NCBI GenBank assembly: GCA_944323825.1
Contig: CALUTY010000004.1
Coordinates: 1-64,000 of the forward strand
Reading direction: 5' to 3'
DNA length: 64,000 bases
Source of the DNA: an uncultured Bacteroidales bacterium
GTDB lineage: Bacteria > Bacteroidota > Bacteroidia > Bacteroidales > UBA932
Each line of letters begins with the position of its first letter. Within the stretch, counting starts at the first letter, position 1. Below the pieces are notes generated by a model. It ran no database searches. It saw only the letters and a list, made by a program, of their open reading frames with translations, and had not been told where the DNA came from. Shown in pieces: positions 49,943-59,868 of the stretch. Made by a program: the position numbers and the translations under genes.

Positions 49943-50992
49943 ATGAGAATTCCTGCCGAATGGGAAAAACAGAGCGGCGTACAGCTCACATGGCCGCACA
50001 GGGATACGGAATGGTATCAGATAGACAAGGTCCTGGAATGTTATGTTGACATAGCCCGCAACATATTGGATTTTGAGCCGCTGATGATAGTGGCAAGGGA
50101 TATCGCCGAGGCCAAGGCTGATATTGCCGAGGTGTGCCGGAGGACCGGGATGTCACTCGATGTAGACAAGATTTTGTTTTACGAGGCTCCGCTCAATGAC
50201 ACATGGGCCCGTGACCACGGCGGAATATCTGTCTATGGGGACAATGGGGAGAAATATCTTTATGACTTTGTCTTCAACGGATGGGGGCTGAAGTTCGCCT
50301 CTGACCTTGACAACCAGTTGACAAAGACAGTCTTCAATCAGGGAGCCTTCAATGATGATGTCTTCGGTGTGGACATGCGTCCGTTCGTGCTGGAGGGCGG
50401 CAGCATAGACACTGACGGCTGCGGGACGATGCTCACTACTGAGTCCTGCCTATGTTCCGTCAACCGCAATGAATATCTTACCCGTGATGAAATCGAGGGC
50501 GAGCTGAAGAGCGCTTTCGGTCTGAAGCGTGTCCTCTGGCTTGAGCATGGCGGCATAATCGGGGATGACACGGACAGCCATGTGGACATTCTTGCGAGAT
50601 TCTGCTCTCCGGATACGATTGCCTATACGAAATGTGAGGATGCCTCGGACCCTAATTTTGCTGAGCTTGATGCAATGGAAAAGCAGTTGGTGACTTTCAG
50701 GACTGAAGACGGGAAGCCATACAGGCTTGTGCCGCTCCCTCTGCCCGAGCCACTCTGGCTTGATGACTACAGACTCCCGGCATCATACGCCAATTTCCTG
50801 ATTGTCAACGGGGGTGTCCTTGTTCCGGGCGCTGCCTCGCCTAAGGATGAGATTGCTCGTCAGCGTCTTCAGGAAGTGTTCCCTGACAGGAAAGTGCGCG
50901 TAATCGACTGCCGGGCCCTCCTTTCCGGCCACGGCTCCCTCCATTGCGTCACCATGCAGTTTCCTGAAGGCTATTTGAGGACGGACGACTGA
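49943..50992 (+). CDS. aguA: Agmatine deiminase
   Basis: 349 residues, Porphyromonas-type peptidylarginine deiminase superfamily. It converts agmatine to N-carbamoylputrescine. Conserved sites: NDTWARDHGG (about 90-99), LEGGSIDTDG, GDDTDSHVD with catalytic His/Asp, and the nucleophile Cys335 in GSLHCVTMQ. It is followed after 39 nt by the amidase that completes putrescine synthesis. Confidence 0.95.
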   Translation: MRIPAEWEKQSGVQLTWPHRDTEWYQIDKVLECYVDIARNILDFEPLMIVARDIAEAKADIAEVCRRTGMSLDVDKILFYEAPLNDTWARDHGGISVYGDNGEKYLYDFVFNGWGLKFASDLDNQLTKTVFNQGAFNDDVFGVDMRPFVLEGGSIDTDGCGTMLTTESCLCSVNRNEYLTRDEIEGELKSAFGLKRVLWLEHGGIIGDDTDSHVDILARFCSPDTIAYTKCEDASDPNFAELDAMEKQLVTFRTEDGKPYRLVPLPLPEPLWLDDYRLPASYANFLIVNGGVLVPGAASPKDEIARQRLQEVFPDRKVRVIDCRALLSGHGSLHCVTMQFPEGYLRTDD

Positions 50993-51031
50993 GATTTTTG
51001 TGATTTATTTTTAGAGAGAAACAAGAAAAAT

Positions 51032-51916
51032 ATGAAGATTTTGAAAGTCGGCATGGTCCAGCAATCCTGCACCCCCGACATCGCCTCCAACATCGCCAAA
51101 CTGCAGTCCAACATCAGGGCCTGTGCTTCTGCCGGGGCGCAGCTTGTTGTCCTGCAGGAACTCCACAATTCAGTATATTTCTGTCAGACGGAAAATGCAT
51201 CGCTCTGCGATCTTGCGGAGCCGATACCCGGACCTTCCACAGAGACTTTCGGGGCATTGGCAAAGGAGCTGGGCATAGTCCTGGTCCTTTCCCTCTTCGA
51301 GCGCAGGACTGCCGGCATCTATCACAATACTGCAGTGGTCATTGAAAAAGACGGTACGATTGCCGGAAAATACAGGAAAATGCACATTCCTGACGACCCT
51401 TGCTATTATGAGAAATTCTATTTTACTCCGGGCGACCTCGGTTTCAGACCGATAGAGACCTCGGTCGGAACTTTGGGCGTGCTTGTGTGCTGGGACCAGT
51501 GGTATCCGGAGGCAGCAAGGCTCATGGCATTGAACGGGGCGCAGATCCTGATCTACCCTACGGCCATCGGAGGCGTGGGCACGGACCCGGTTGAGGAGCA
51601 GAAGGTGCAGTGCGATGCGTGGAAGCTTGTGCAGCGCGGACATTCAGTGGCAAACGGACTTCCGGTCATAACCGTGAACAGGACCGGACATGAGGATGAC
51701 CCTTCAGGAAATACGGTCGGGCTTGATTTCTGGGGAAATTCTTTCGCCACCGGCCCACAGGGTGAGATATTGGCCCAGTTCGGCAAGGACGAGGAAGGCG
51801 TTAAGGTCGTGGACATTGACCTTGACAGGACCGAATATGTCCGCCGCGGCTGGCCTTTCTTCAGGGACAGGCGCATAGACGCCTACGGCGATATCCTGAA
51901 AAGATACGGGAAATGA
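51032..51916 (+). CDS. aguB: N-carbamoylputrescine amidase
   Basis: 294 residues, nitrilase superfamily. Catalytic triad Glu43 (LQELHN), Lys116 (GKYRKMH) and Cys153 (LVCWDQWYPE). It hydrolyses N-carbamoylputrescine to putrescine, CO2 and ammonia. Its place behind aguA makes the assignment firm. Confidence 0.96.
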   Translation: MKILKVGMVQQSCTPDIASNIAKLQSNIRACASAGAQLVVLQELHNSVYFCQTENASLCDLAEPIPGPSTETFGALAKELGIVLVLSLFERRTAGIYHNTAVVIEKDGTIAGKYRKMHIPDDPCYYEKFYFTPGDLGFRPIETSVGTLGVLVCWDQWYPEAARLMALNGAQILIYPTAIGGVGTDPVEEQKVQCDAWKLVQRGHSVANGLPVITVNRTGHEDDPSGNTVGLDFWGNSFATGPQGEILAQFGKDEEGVKVVDIDLDRTEYVRRGWPFFRDRRIDAYGDILKRYGK

Positions 51917-51963
51917 CGGGGTGTCCGCATATATATTGATAGCTGTAAACTAATACTAAAGTC

Positions 51964-53148
51964 ATGACGAAGATAGGAACTACATTTACAAAGTATGGCA
52001 AGAAGGCTGTGCTCTGCGGCTCGGGAGAGCTTGGCAAGGAGGTGGCCATTGAACTTCAGCGCTTCGGGGTGCAGGTTGTAGCCCTGGACAAATATGAAAA
52101 TGCGCCGGCAATGCATGTGGCACATTCGCATCATGTGATTCCGATGCTGGACGGGGCGGCTCTCAAGGAAATCATCGAGGAGGAGAAGCCGGACTATATA
52201 ATCCCTGAGATAGAGGCTATTGCCACGGACAAGCTTGTCGAACTGGAAAATGAAGGCTTCAATGTGGTTCCTACTGCCAAAGCCACGCAGCTTACCATGA
52301 ACCGTGAGGGCATACGGCGCCTTGCCGCTGAGACTCTCGGTCTGCCGACTTCGAGATACCGTTTTGCATCCACTCGGGATGAGTTTGATGAGGCAGTGAA
52401 GGAAATCGGACTGCCTTGCGTCGTGAAGCCTGTAATGAGTTCTTCCGGTCATGGCCAGAGCACTGTGCGTTCTGAGGCTGACATTGACAAGGCATGGCAT
52501 ATATCCCAGGAGGGAGGCCGTGCTGGCAGCGGAAAGGTGATAGTGGAAGGATTTGTAGATTTTGACTATGAGATAACCCTGCTGACGGTGCGCCACAGTG
52601 CCGGAACCACTTTCCTCAAGCCGATCGGACATCATCAGGTGGAAGGAGATTACAGGGAGTCCTGGCAGCCTCAGGCCATGTCTGCAGATGCGCTTGCAAA
52701 GGCTGAGCATATAGCAGGGGAGATAACAGGTGCGCTCGGTGGTTACGGCATATTCGGGGTCGAGCTTTTCGTGAAAGGCGATGAGGTGATATTCAGTGAG
52801 GTGTCGCCACGGCCTCATGACACCGGGATGGTCACGATGATATCCCAGGACATGTCGGAATTTGCCCTTCATGCCAGAGCCATCCTCGGTCTTCCTGTCC
52901 CGGAGGTGCGTTTTTATGGGCCGTCCGCATCAAAGGCCATTGTGGTGGAAGGCAATACCAGAGAATATGAGTTCCAGAATCTGGAGAAGGTCCTGGAGGA
53001 GCCGGGTGTCCAGATGAGGATATTCGGCAAGCCAGAAATCTCCGGACACCGCCGTCTCGGAGTCCTGCTTGCCACCGCCGACACGGTTGAAGAGGCCCTT
53101 GCCAAGGTGGAAAGGGCGTATGCAAAGCTGACGGTGAAAGTCTATTAG
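51964..53148 (+). CDS. purT: Formate-dependent phosphoribosylglycinamide formyltransferase 2
   Basis: 394 residues, ATP-grasp. It uses formate and ATP to formylate GAR in purine synthesis. N-terminal Rossmann part with [19 protein letters not shown], the [19 protein letters not shown]-grasp loop and [16 protein letters not shown]. The gene is 47 nt after aguB and ends before a hairpin at 53161-53188. Confidence 0.97.
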   Translation: MTKIGTTFTKYGKKAVLCGSGELGKEVAIELQRFGVQVVALDKYENAPAMHVAHSHHVIPMLDGAALKEIIEEEKPDYIIPEIEAIATDKLVELENEGFNVVPTAKATQLTMNREGIRRLAAETLGLPTSRYRFASTRDEFDEAVKEIGLPCVVKPVMSSSGHGQSTVRSEADIDKAWHISQEGGRAGSGKVIVEGFVDFDYEITLLTVRHSAGTTFLKPIGHHQVEGDYRESWQPQAMSADALAKAEHIAGEITGALGGYGIFGVELFVKGDEVIFSEVSPRPHDTGMVTMISQDMSEFALHARAILGLPVPEVRFYGPSASKAIVVEGNTREYEFQNLEKVLEEPGVQMRIFGKPEISGHRRLGVLLATADTVEEALAKVERAYAKLTVKVY

Positions 53149-53160
53149 GTAATTATCGGA

Positions 53161-53190
53161 GCCTGCCGGTCACTGAACATCGGCAGGCCT
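53161..53190 (+). terminator. Hairpin after purT
   Basis: Perfect arms GCCTGCCG (53161-53168) and CGGCAGGC (53181-53188), followed by CTTACTT. The T-run is weak, so it may pause rather than fully terminate. Confidence 0.55.
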
Positions 53191-53211
53191 TACTTATAAT
53201 GTGCGGACAAA

Positions 53212-53970
53212 ATGGCGAAAAGCGGAGGATTTCTGTCATCATTGTTCTCGAAGGGGCCGTCTTTGGCGGATCTCCCGTTCGAAACGGACATGCATTCACA
53301 TGTCCTGCCTGGCGTTGACGACGGCTTCAAGGATATCGGACATTCATGCAGGGCGGCAGCTGAACTCGCCGGCCTCGGGGTGAAGAACATGATACTGACG
53401 CCGCACATCTATCCCGAACTTTATCCGGAAAATGACTACGCTTTCATTACGGGACGCTTTGCCGGGCTGCAGGCCCGTCTTTCCGAGGCTTCAGGCATCA
53501 ATTTCAGAATAGCAGGGGAGCACATGGTATATGAGGGCTTTGAAGATACCTTTTCCGGGGATCTTCTCCTGTTGCCGGGACGGCATATCCTCATAGAGAT
53601 GTCTTACGCCTACGAGTCATCCAATATCGACGAAACGATATTCCGTCTATGTTGCCTGGATTTTCATCCGGTTCTTGCTCATCCGGAAAGGTATATGTTC
53701 TACTCCCGGGATCTCAAGCGTATCGGCAATCTTGTAGACAAGGGATGTGAACTTCAGATGAATATCCTTTCTTTGGGAGGGTTCTATGGGAAAGGGGCGG
53801 CATTGAAGGCGGAGGCCATATTGGAGAAAGGACTGTATTCGTATATAGGTACGGACCTTCATTCCCTGGCACAGACAGATATGCTCAAAAGTATGAGGTT
53901 CAAGAAAAAACATGTTTCTGAACTTGAACGCATAATGCAAAATACCACAGCCCTTTTCAACCTTGAATAG
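53212..53970 (+). CDS. CpsB/CapC-like tyrosine-protein phosphatase (PHP domain)
   Basis: 252 residues. PHP-type metal sites: DMHSHVLPGVDDG (about 23-35), ILTPHIYPE, AGEHMVYE, LAHPERY and YIGTDLHSL. This family dephosphorylates tyrosine kinases that control capsule or exopolysaccharide export. No polysaccharide genes are adjacent, so the partner kinase must lie elsewhere. Convergent with the beta-galactosidase. Confidence 0.9.
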   Translation: MAKSGGFLSSLFSKGPSLADLPFETDMHSHVLPGVDDGFKDIGHSCRAAAELAGLGVKNMILTPHIYPELYPENDYAFITGRFAGLQARLSEASGINFRIAGEHMVYEGFEDTFSGDLLLLPGRHILIEMSYAYESSNIDETIFRLCCLDFHPVLAHPERYMFYSRDLKRIGNLVDKGCELQMNILSLGGFYGKGAALKAEAILEKGLYSYIGTDLHSLAQTDMLKSMRFKKKHVSELERIMQNTTALFNLE

Positions 53971-53994
53971 ATAATTTATGTTCACTTTCTGTTA

Positions 53995-56502
53995 TCAGAA
54001 GTCTTGTGTGCTGACGATGGTGATTTCAGCTTTTTTAAGCCCTTTGGATGTAGCCTCAAGTATGATTTCTCCGGCTTCCTCCGTTGAAGATACAATTGCT
54101 GTCATCATTCCGGAAAATACTTTCATCTGAGGGGTCTGGAAAGATTCAAGGGATGCCGGATTCCCGTTTGCTCCTGCCCGGTACCATCCGTTCCCCTTTA
54201 CCTTGAACTTTATTTCATTGTCGGCAAGAGGGCAAAGGTTTCCGTCCTTGTCCGTCACCCTGACGGTTATGAAGGAAAGGTCCTTGCCGTCGGCCTTGAT
54301 CGATGTCCTGTCTGCTTCAAGCTCTATCCTGTAGGGCTTGCCTGCCGTGTGAATTTCATTTTCGGCCGAAGGCTTCCCGTTTTCGTCGTATGCAACGACC
54401 TTTACTGTGCCCGGCTCATATACGGTGTCCATCCACATCAGACGGTATCTCGACTGTCTCTTCAAGTTGGCCATGGATACGGAATCTGCGCTGTTGAACA
54501 CTGTGACGGACAGGTCTTTCGTGCGCTTCCCCTGGCTCTTCCCGTTTATGAACACTTCTGCAGACGGATAGTTGGTATATACAAAGATAGGTGTCACTTC
54601 TCCTTCGCGGCCTTCCCAGTTCCAGTGGGGCAGTATGTGAAGTGTCTCGGCCTCTTTGTTCCAGTGGCTTCTGTAGAGCCAGTAACGGTCTTTCGGAATG
54701 CCTGCGAGGTCTATTATTCCGAAAAGCGAGGAGTGGCTCGGCCAGTCGGAATAGTATGGCGTGGGCTCTCCCAGATAGTCAAAGCCGGTCCATACGAATT
54801 CTCCGATGCAGTATGGCAGGTCTTCGTGCTGTATGAAATCGTCTTCCGGAAGGTTGGACCATCCGCAGTGTTCGACATCATAGGATGATGCCTGATGGTC
54901 CGGATACTTGTGCATTGACCTCCTGACTACAGGGAATTTGTATATTCCCCTTGAACTGAGAGTGGAAGCCGTTTCGCTTCCGAGGATGATGCCCTGCGGC
55001 AGCTTTGCGTAGTTCTCCTGATATTTGTGCGGTCTGTAATTGAAGCCCGGGACATCCATTACGGCGGCCATATTGTTGTTCACGACTGCGTCTGGGGCAT
55101 CCATTCCCTGCGTGACAGGTCTTGTCGGGTCTTCCCTGTGGCAGATGTCCTGCAGCATCTGTGACAGTTTCGGTCCCTTGTCTCCGTTCCACTGGTCAGG
55201 TACCTCATTCCCGATGCACCACATGACGATGCTCGGGTTGTTGCGGTAGTGGCGCAGAAGGTTCACAAGGTCTTTCTCTGCCCATTCGTCAAATATCTTG
55301 TGGTAGCCGTTCTGGACCTTTGCCGTGGTCCATTCATCGAATGATTCTGACATGAGCATCATTCCCATTTCGTCGCATGCCTTTACGAGTTCCGGGGCAG
55401 GCATGTTGTGTGAAGTGCGTATCGCATTGCATCCCATGTCCTTGAGAATGCGTATCTGTCTCCTTATGCCGGCTTCGTTCGCTATGCCTCCGAGAGGGCC
55501 GAGGTCATGATGGTTGCACACGCCCTTGAATTCAACCCTTTCCCCGTTCAGGAAGAACCCTTTCCCGTGTATTATTTCCGCCGTACGAATTCCGAAGGTT
55601 GTCCTGTATTCGTCTTTCAGGGTATTCCCCTCATAGATGCGGCTTACTGAAGTGTAGAGGTATGGAGTCTCCGGAGTCCAGAGGTGCGGGTTTTCTACGG
55701 TAAAGTCCTGGCGGAATATCTCCCCGTCGAATTCAGTGCCTTCCATCCTGCCGGAGGCAACAGCCTTCCCGTCGCTGTCCAGAAGTTCGGTCACTATGGT
55801 GTAGCCGCTGAATGATTTTTCTTCAGGGAAGTCAAGGGAAGTCCTCTGGGATACCTTGGCGAAATTGTTCCCGAGTTCCTCGGTGATGATCTGTGTGCCC
55901 CATACAGGAATATGTGCATCTTCAGTAAAGATGAGATGTACATTCCTGTAAAGTCCTGCACCGGGATACCAGCGGGAACTTTCCGTCTCGTTTTCAAGCC
56001 TTACTGCAAGAGTGTTCGTCCCTTGCCTTACGAATGGGGTGGCGTCGAAATGGAATGAATTGTAGCCGTATGGCCAGAAGCAGGCCTCATGCCCGTTTAC
56101 ATAAACCTTGGCATGACTCATGGCCCCGTCGAAAACCAGGGTGCATCTGCGCCCTCCGCTCATGTCCGGCGCATTGAATTCGAGCCTGTACCATCCTGCC
56201 CCGGTAAACGGGAGTCCCCCTGTCCTTCCGGCATGCTCCATCGGGTCAGTCTGTCCGTCCTGGAGTATGGCCGTGTGCTGCTTGTCGTTCTGTACGCTGA
56301 ACGGACCGTATATGGCCCAGTCATGCGGTACTGTCACATCCTGCCATCCGGAGTCATCATATTGTGTCCCGGCAAATTCTGCGGCATCTTCTCTTATGAA
56401 TTTCCATCCTTTTTCCAGCAGAGTCTCGCTTCTCGGCTGCGCAAGGGCAGCCAGCGGAATCAGCAATGCTATGGCCGTTAAAACGGCATATCTTCTGGTC
56501 AT
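53995..56502 (-). CDS. GH2 beta-galactosidase, exported
   Basis: 835 residues. Signal peptide (MTRRYAVLTAIALLIPLAALAQ). GH2 order: jelly-roll sugar-binding domain (about 25-190), immunoglobulin-like domain (190-300), TIM barrel (300-600) with acid/base Glu433 (WCIGNEVPDQ) and nucleophile Glu568 (CIGEFVWTGFDY), then DUF4982-like and Ig-like C-terminal domains. It removes beta-galactosyl residues from glycans in the periplasm or at the surface. No SusC/SusD pair or regulator is adjacent, so it is not in an obvious polysaccharide utilisation locus within the window. Confidence 0.94.
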   Translation of the reverse strand: MTRRYAVLTAIALLIPLAALAQPRSETLLEKGWKFIREDAAEFAGTQYDDSGWQDVTVPHDWAIYGPFSVQNDKQHTAILQDGQTDPMEHAGRTGGLPFTGAGWYRLEFNAPDMSGGRRCTLVFDGAMSHAKVYVNGHEACFWPYGYNSFHFDATPFVRQGTNTLAVRLENETESSRWYPGAGLYRNVHLIFTEDAHIPVWGTQIITEELGNNFAKVSQRTSLDFPEEKSFSGYTIVTELLDSDGKAVASGRMEGTEFDGEIFRQDFTVENPHLWTPETPYLYTSVSRIYEGNTLKDEYRTTFGIRTAEIIHGKGFFLNGERVEFKGVCNHHDLGPLGGIANEAGIRRQIRILKDMGCNAIRTSHNMPAPELVKACDEMGMMLMSESFDEWTTAKVQNGYHKIFDEWAEKDLVNLLRHYRNNPSIVMWCIGNEVPDQWNGDKGPKLSQMLQDICHREDPTRPVTQGMDAPDAVVNNNMAAVMDVPGFNYRPHKYQENYAKLPQGIILGSETASTLSSRGIYKFPVVRRSMHKYPDHQASSYDVEHCGWSNLPEDDFIQHEDLPYCIGEFVWTGFDYLGEPTPYYSDWPSHSSLFGIIDLAGIPKDRYWLYRSHWNKEAETLHILPHWNWEGREGEVTPIFVYTNYPSAEVFINGKSQGKRTKDLSVTVFNSADSVSMANLKRQSRYRLMWMDTVYEPGTVKVVAYDENGKPSAENEIHTAGKPYRIELEADRTSIKADGKDLSFITVRVTDKDGNLCPLADNEIKFKVKGNGWYRAGANGNPASLESFQTPQMKVFSGMMTAIVSSTEEAGEIILEATSKGLKKAEITIVSTQDF

Positions 56503-56551
56503 TTGAAATTAAATGTTTATTGTTATAAAATTGTTGTCCTGTACAAATGTG

Positions 56552-56567
56552 CGGAGAATCCTCCGCT
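56552..56567. other. Hairpin between HAD hydrolase and beta-galactosidase genes
   Basis: Perfect arms GCGGAG and CTCCGC around AATC, without a T-run. It may protect or pause a shared transcript. Confidence 0.4.
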
Positions 56568-56585
56568 ATGCATCCATGCGGCGGC

Positions 56586-57425
56586 TTATCTGAATGAGGA
56601 CAGCCTCTGGAGTTCATGCTCCGCCTTTATCTTGTCTATGATTGAGCATACGACCTTGTATGTGCGGCTCTCTCTTGTGTAGCTGGCGGGTGTGATGAAA
56701 TTCACCCTTTTCTGCTTGAGGAGTTTCTTCGCAGTTTCATGCTTCCCCGGCACAAGCGGATTATAGACGGCTATGGAGTTGCCCCCGAACATCTTGACTA
56801 TCTTCATGCACGGTACATCGGTTTCCCCGTCGCCGAAATATATCATGTGCGGAAACGGGATTCTCTTGTTTTCCTCAAGCTGGCTTTCGTTGACAAGCTT
56901 GTTGTCCCTGATGCTGAGTATTCCTTTGTTGATCTTGAAGATGAACTGGGTCTTGGCGGTGTAGTCCACTGCCACTCCTGGCCACACGGCGTTCCCTTTT
57001 TCGTCATAAAGGAACGAGCAGGCGAAGATGCGTTTGAATTCCTTCGCGATGGGGGAGCCCTCGATCATTTCCGCAAGTCCGGAGGAATTGATATAGTGCT
57101 CTACGATGACTCCGTGTTCTTTCCCGTATTCATTGACGAGACCGAACCATTCCTTGACGCCCTCGAAAAGTTCTATCCTTTTCCCGAAGCTCTTGAACTT
57201 GCTTCTTTTCAGGCTTATTCCGGCCTTCCTGGCCTCGTCGAACATCAGCTTCATGTAGCTGAGGATGTTGCTGGCATCCTGGCCTGCGGCGATCTCGTCG
57301 CTCATTCCCCAGAACTCCGCAGGGCTTTTGCCAATCGCCTGTATGAAGCCGAACTCCTGCATGTTCCCCGGCGACAGCGTGCCGTCGAAGTCATATATCA
57401 GGGCGACTATCGGTTTCTTTTTCAT
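56586..57425 (-). CDS. HAD family hydrolase (phosphoserine phosphatase-like)
   Basis: 279 residues. HAD motif I YDFDGTLS (nucleophile Asp12, Asp14), motif II INSSG (about 113), and motif IV FGDGETDVPCM (about 198). The long alpha-helical cap between motifs I and II fits a type C1 cap. It hydrolyses a phosphate ester in the cytosol; the substrate is unknown. A -7 box TATCTTTG lies upstream at 57455-57462 (minus). Confidence 0.88.
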   Translation of the reverse strand: MKKKPIVALIYDFDGTLSPGNMQEFGFIQAIGKSPAEFWGMSDEIAAGQDASNILSYMKLMFDEARKAGISLKRSKFKSFGKRIELFEGVKEWFGLVNEYGKEHGVIVEHYINSSGLAEMIEGSPIAKEFKRIFACSFLYDEKGNAVWPGVAVDYTAKTQFIFKINKGILSIRDNKLVNESQLEENKRIPFPHMIYFGDGETDVPCMKIVKMFGGNSIAVYNPLVPGKHETAKKLLKQKRVNFITPASYTRESRTYKVVCSIIDKIKAEHELQRLSSFR

Positions 57426-57454
57426 CTTTGTTCAGAAAATAAGTCATTCAACTT

Positions 57455-57462
57455 CAAAGATA
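57455..57462 (-). promoter_or_regulatory. -7 promoter box for the HAD hydrolase gene
   Basis: Minus-strand TATCTTTG (TAnnTTTG), 30 nt before the ATG. No clear -33 box. Confidence 0.5.
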
Positions 57463-57534
57463 GCAAATAATAAATGACATTCCGATGCCGACCCATAGTC
57501 AAAAAGAGAAATAATCACAATAAAAAGAAAAATT

Positions 57535-59865
57535 TCATTCGCTGCGGAGGTTGGCGGAAGGGTTTTCGGTGGCGGCTTTGGCTGTCTGCAGGGCGACGCA
57601 TGCGAGAATGAGGCAGAGGAGGAGTATGCCTGTGGCGGTGTGGAACAGTACGCCGGGGCTGATCCGTTCCGGGAAGTTCTGAAGCCAGAATCCGGAAGCT
57701 ATGAATGAGCCGGCAAGGCCTGCGGCTATGGCCGGGATGCTGATGGAGGACATGGATTTCAGCATCATGGCGAGGATGCCGGCGGAAGTGGCGCCGTTGA
57801 CCTTGCGGATTGCGGTTTCTTTCCTTTTGCGCCGCATTTCATCGGCCACATATCCGAGAAGTCCGGTCAGGGTGATGAGCAGCATGAATGCCGAGGCGGC
57901 AGCCACTGAATTGCGGAACCTTTCGGTGTCCCTGTAGGATTCATGCAGGTCGTCCCTGTAGGTGTGCAGCACGATGTCGGTGTCGGGAAGGAGGCCTTTG
58001 AGAATGTTTTCCGTCCTGGTGAGGGCATTTGCCGTGAGTTCACTGTACCTTACGGTGAGATATGAAGGGAATTCGCCCTCCTTGGAGTAGGCGATGAGGC
58101 ACAGTGGCTCCTGTTCAATGAAGATGGAGCCCATGGTGAAATCTTCACATACGCCTGAAATCGTCAGGCCGTTGTCGGGAAGGAGTTTCCCCACGGGATT
58201 ATCTTCCCATCCGAGGGCTTTCAATGTCCTTTCGTTCACTATGGCCGGTGCCGGATCACTGATGTCATCCGGAATATTTTGTCCGGCCTTAAGTCTTATT
58301 CCGGCCGTTTCGATGAAGTCGCTGTCTGCAAAAGTGTATCTCATTGTGGCGACGGTTGTCTTTGTGGCCGGGTCAATGAGCTGGAAACCATGGAATTTCC
58401 TGGTAGGAATGTCCATGGAGAAGGCGGACCTTTCTATTTCAGGGCATTTCTTGAGTTCGTCCTTAATGAGTGTCCTGTCGGCTTCGGAGCAATTGTCCAC
58501 GAAGCACCATGCCAGATGTTCCAGATCATAGCCGGGATCCAGGGCTGCGATATGCCTGTACTGGAGTATTGCGATGCCTGTGAAGCCGATGATGAATGCG
58601 GAACTTGCAATCTGTACGAATAGCAGGACATTTTTCCAGCCGTTTCTGTCCGGATTGTGCATCCTGAATATGTCCATGGCCGGGATGGAAGAGAAGATTC
58701 TTGCCGGAACCAGCCCGGATATTGCAGCCACTGTGACTGTGGCAAGTACATAGCCTGTCACCTGCCATGAGCCGAACAGGTTTCTGAACGGGACCCCGGT
58801 GAGTCCGTGGATGATGTCTTTGCCTGCATACAGGAGCAGAAGACCGGATGCCGCCGAGATGAGGACCAGAATGACCGTTTCCCAGATGCTTGAGATGAAG
58901 ATGTCGCCGGAAGAGGCCCCCATGCATTTGAATACAGCGGTCCTCTTCGTCCTTGAGGCGAGGGATGACACGGAAGCCAATACATAATTGAGCGACACCG
59001 TGGCCAAAAGCAGGATGGTGAATATGCTGAGAATGAGGATTGTCTGCTGTGTTTCCCTGTCGCCGGAATGCAGGGACAGGACAGGCTTCAGATATGCTGT
59101 GAATGTGTATCCCATTTCCCTCTGCAGTTCCATGTCCATGTGGCGATGCATCATTTCCGGAATGGCCTTGTTGACGGCTTCCGTGTCTGATTCAGGACTC
59201 AGTCTCACATATCCGGTGAATCCGTCGCCCCTGTCCCAGGCATTTGCCTCGTATGGTCCGAGGCCCTGGACAAGATTGAATTCAAGATGGCTGTTCCCGG
59301 GAATGTCCTTAAATACCCCTGCCACTGTCGCCGGCATGATCCGGCTCTTGTCCATGAATATGGTCCTGCCCTCTGCCTCGATGCTGCCGAAGATGATGCG
59401 GGCAAGGCTTTCGGAAAGGAATACATTGTCCTCATGCTCCAGGGAATTTCCTTTTCCGGACACAAGAGGCAGCCCCAAGGTGCTGAAAAATGCGGTATCA
59501 GCCGATATCATCTTGACTTCAAACCGTTCCTCTCCGCTGAATATAACCCTGTCGCCTGATTCTCTCATGCTTGTCCCGGCGATGACCCCCGGTATCTCTG
59601 AAACGGCGGTCGGTGCCACAGGCCGCAATGTGTGCCCGTAGTCAGTCGTTTCCGCCTTGTCCGTACCGGCCTTGTCCGTGTAGAGGCTCTGGACCTGGTA
59701 CAGGTTTTCCGCCTGCGGCAGCCACCTGTCATAACTCAGATCAAAGGTTATTTTCGCTATCAGGACCATGCCTATGGCCAGTCCTGAAGTCAGCGTGATG
59801 ACCCTCATCAGGCTGCTCCATTTCCTTTTCCGGAGATATTTTATCGCATAAGCCAGTTCCCGCAT
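57535..59865 (-). CDS. FtsX/MacB-type ABC transporter permease (third of three)
   Basis: 776 residues. N-terminal helix (about 18-42, SLMRVITLTSGLAIGMVLIA), a MacB-like periplasmic domain, a first FtsX block (about 275-410), a second periplasmic domain and a second FtsX block (650-770) ending NPSANLRSE. This double-FtsX architecture is the common Bacteroidota form of MacB-type permeases. It starts 3 nt after the stop of the neighbouring permease. No ATPase is encoded in the window. Confidence 0.9.
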   Translation of the reverse strand: MRELAYAIKYLRKRKWSSLMRVITLTSGLAIGMVLIAKITFDLSYDRWLPQAENLYQVQSLYTDKAGTDKAETTDYGHTLRPVAPTAVSEIPGVIAGTSMRESGDRVIFSGEERFEVKMISADTAFFSTLGLPLVSGKGNSLEHEDNVFLSESLARIIFGSIEAEGRTIFMDKSRIMPATVAGVFKDIPGNSHLEFNLVQGLGPYEANAWDRGDGFTGYVRLSPESDTEAVNKAIPEMMHRHMDMELQREMGYTFTAYLKPVLSLHSGDRETQQTILILSIFTILLLATVSLNYVLASVSSLASRTKRTAVFKCMGASSGDIFISSIWETVILVLISAASGLLLLYAGKDIIHGLTGVPFRNLFGSWQVTGYVLATVTVAAISGLVPARIFSSIPAMDIFRMHNPDRNGWKNVLLFVQIASSAFIIGFTGIAILQYRHIAALDPGYDLEHLAWCFVDNCSEADRTLIKDELKKCPEIERSAFSMDIPTRKFHGFQLIDPATKTTVATMRYTFADSDFIETAGIRLKAGQNIPDDISDPAPAIVNERTLKALGWEDNPVGKLLPDNGLTISGVCEDFTMGSIFIEQEPLCLIAYSKEGEFPSYLTVRYSELTANALTRTENILKGLLPDTDIVLHTYRDDLHESYRDTERFRNSVAAASAFMLLITLTGLLGYVADEMRRKRKETAIRKVNGATSAGILAMMLKSMSSISIPAIAAGLAGSFIASGFWLQNFPERISPGVLFHTATGILLLCLILACVALQTAKAATENPSANLRSE

Positions 59866-59868
59866 GGA

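Noticed and set aside
53995..56502. Polysaccharide utilisation locus
   Set aside because: The GH2 enzyme has no SusC/SusD, sulfatase, other glycosidase or hybrid two-component regulator next to it in this window.
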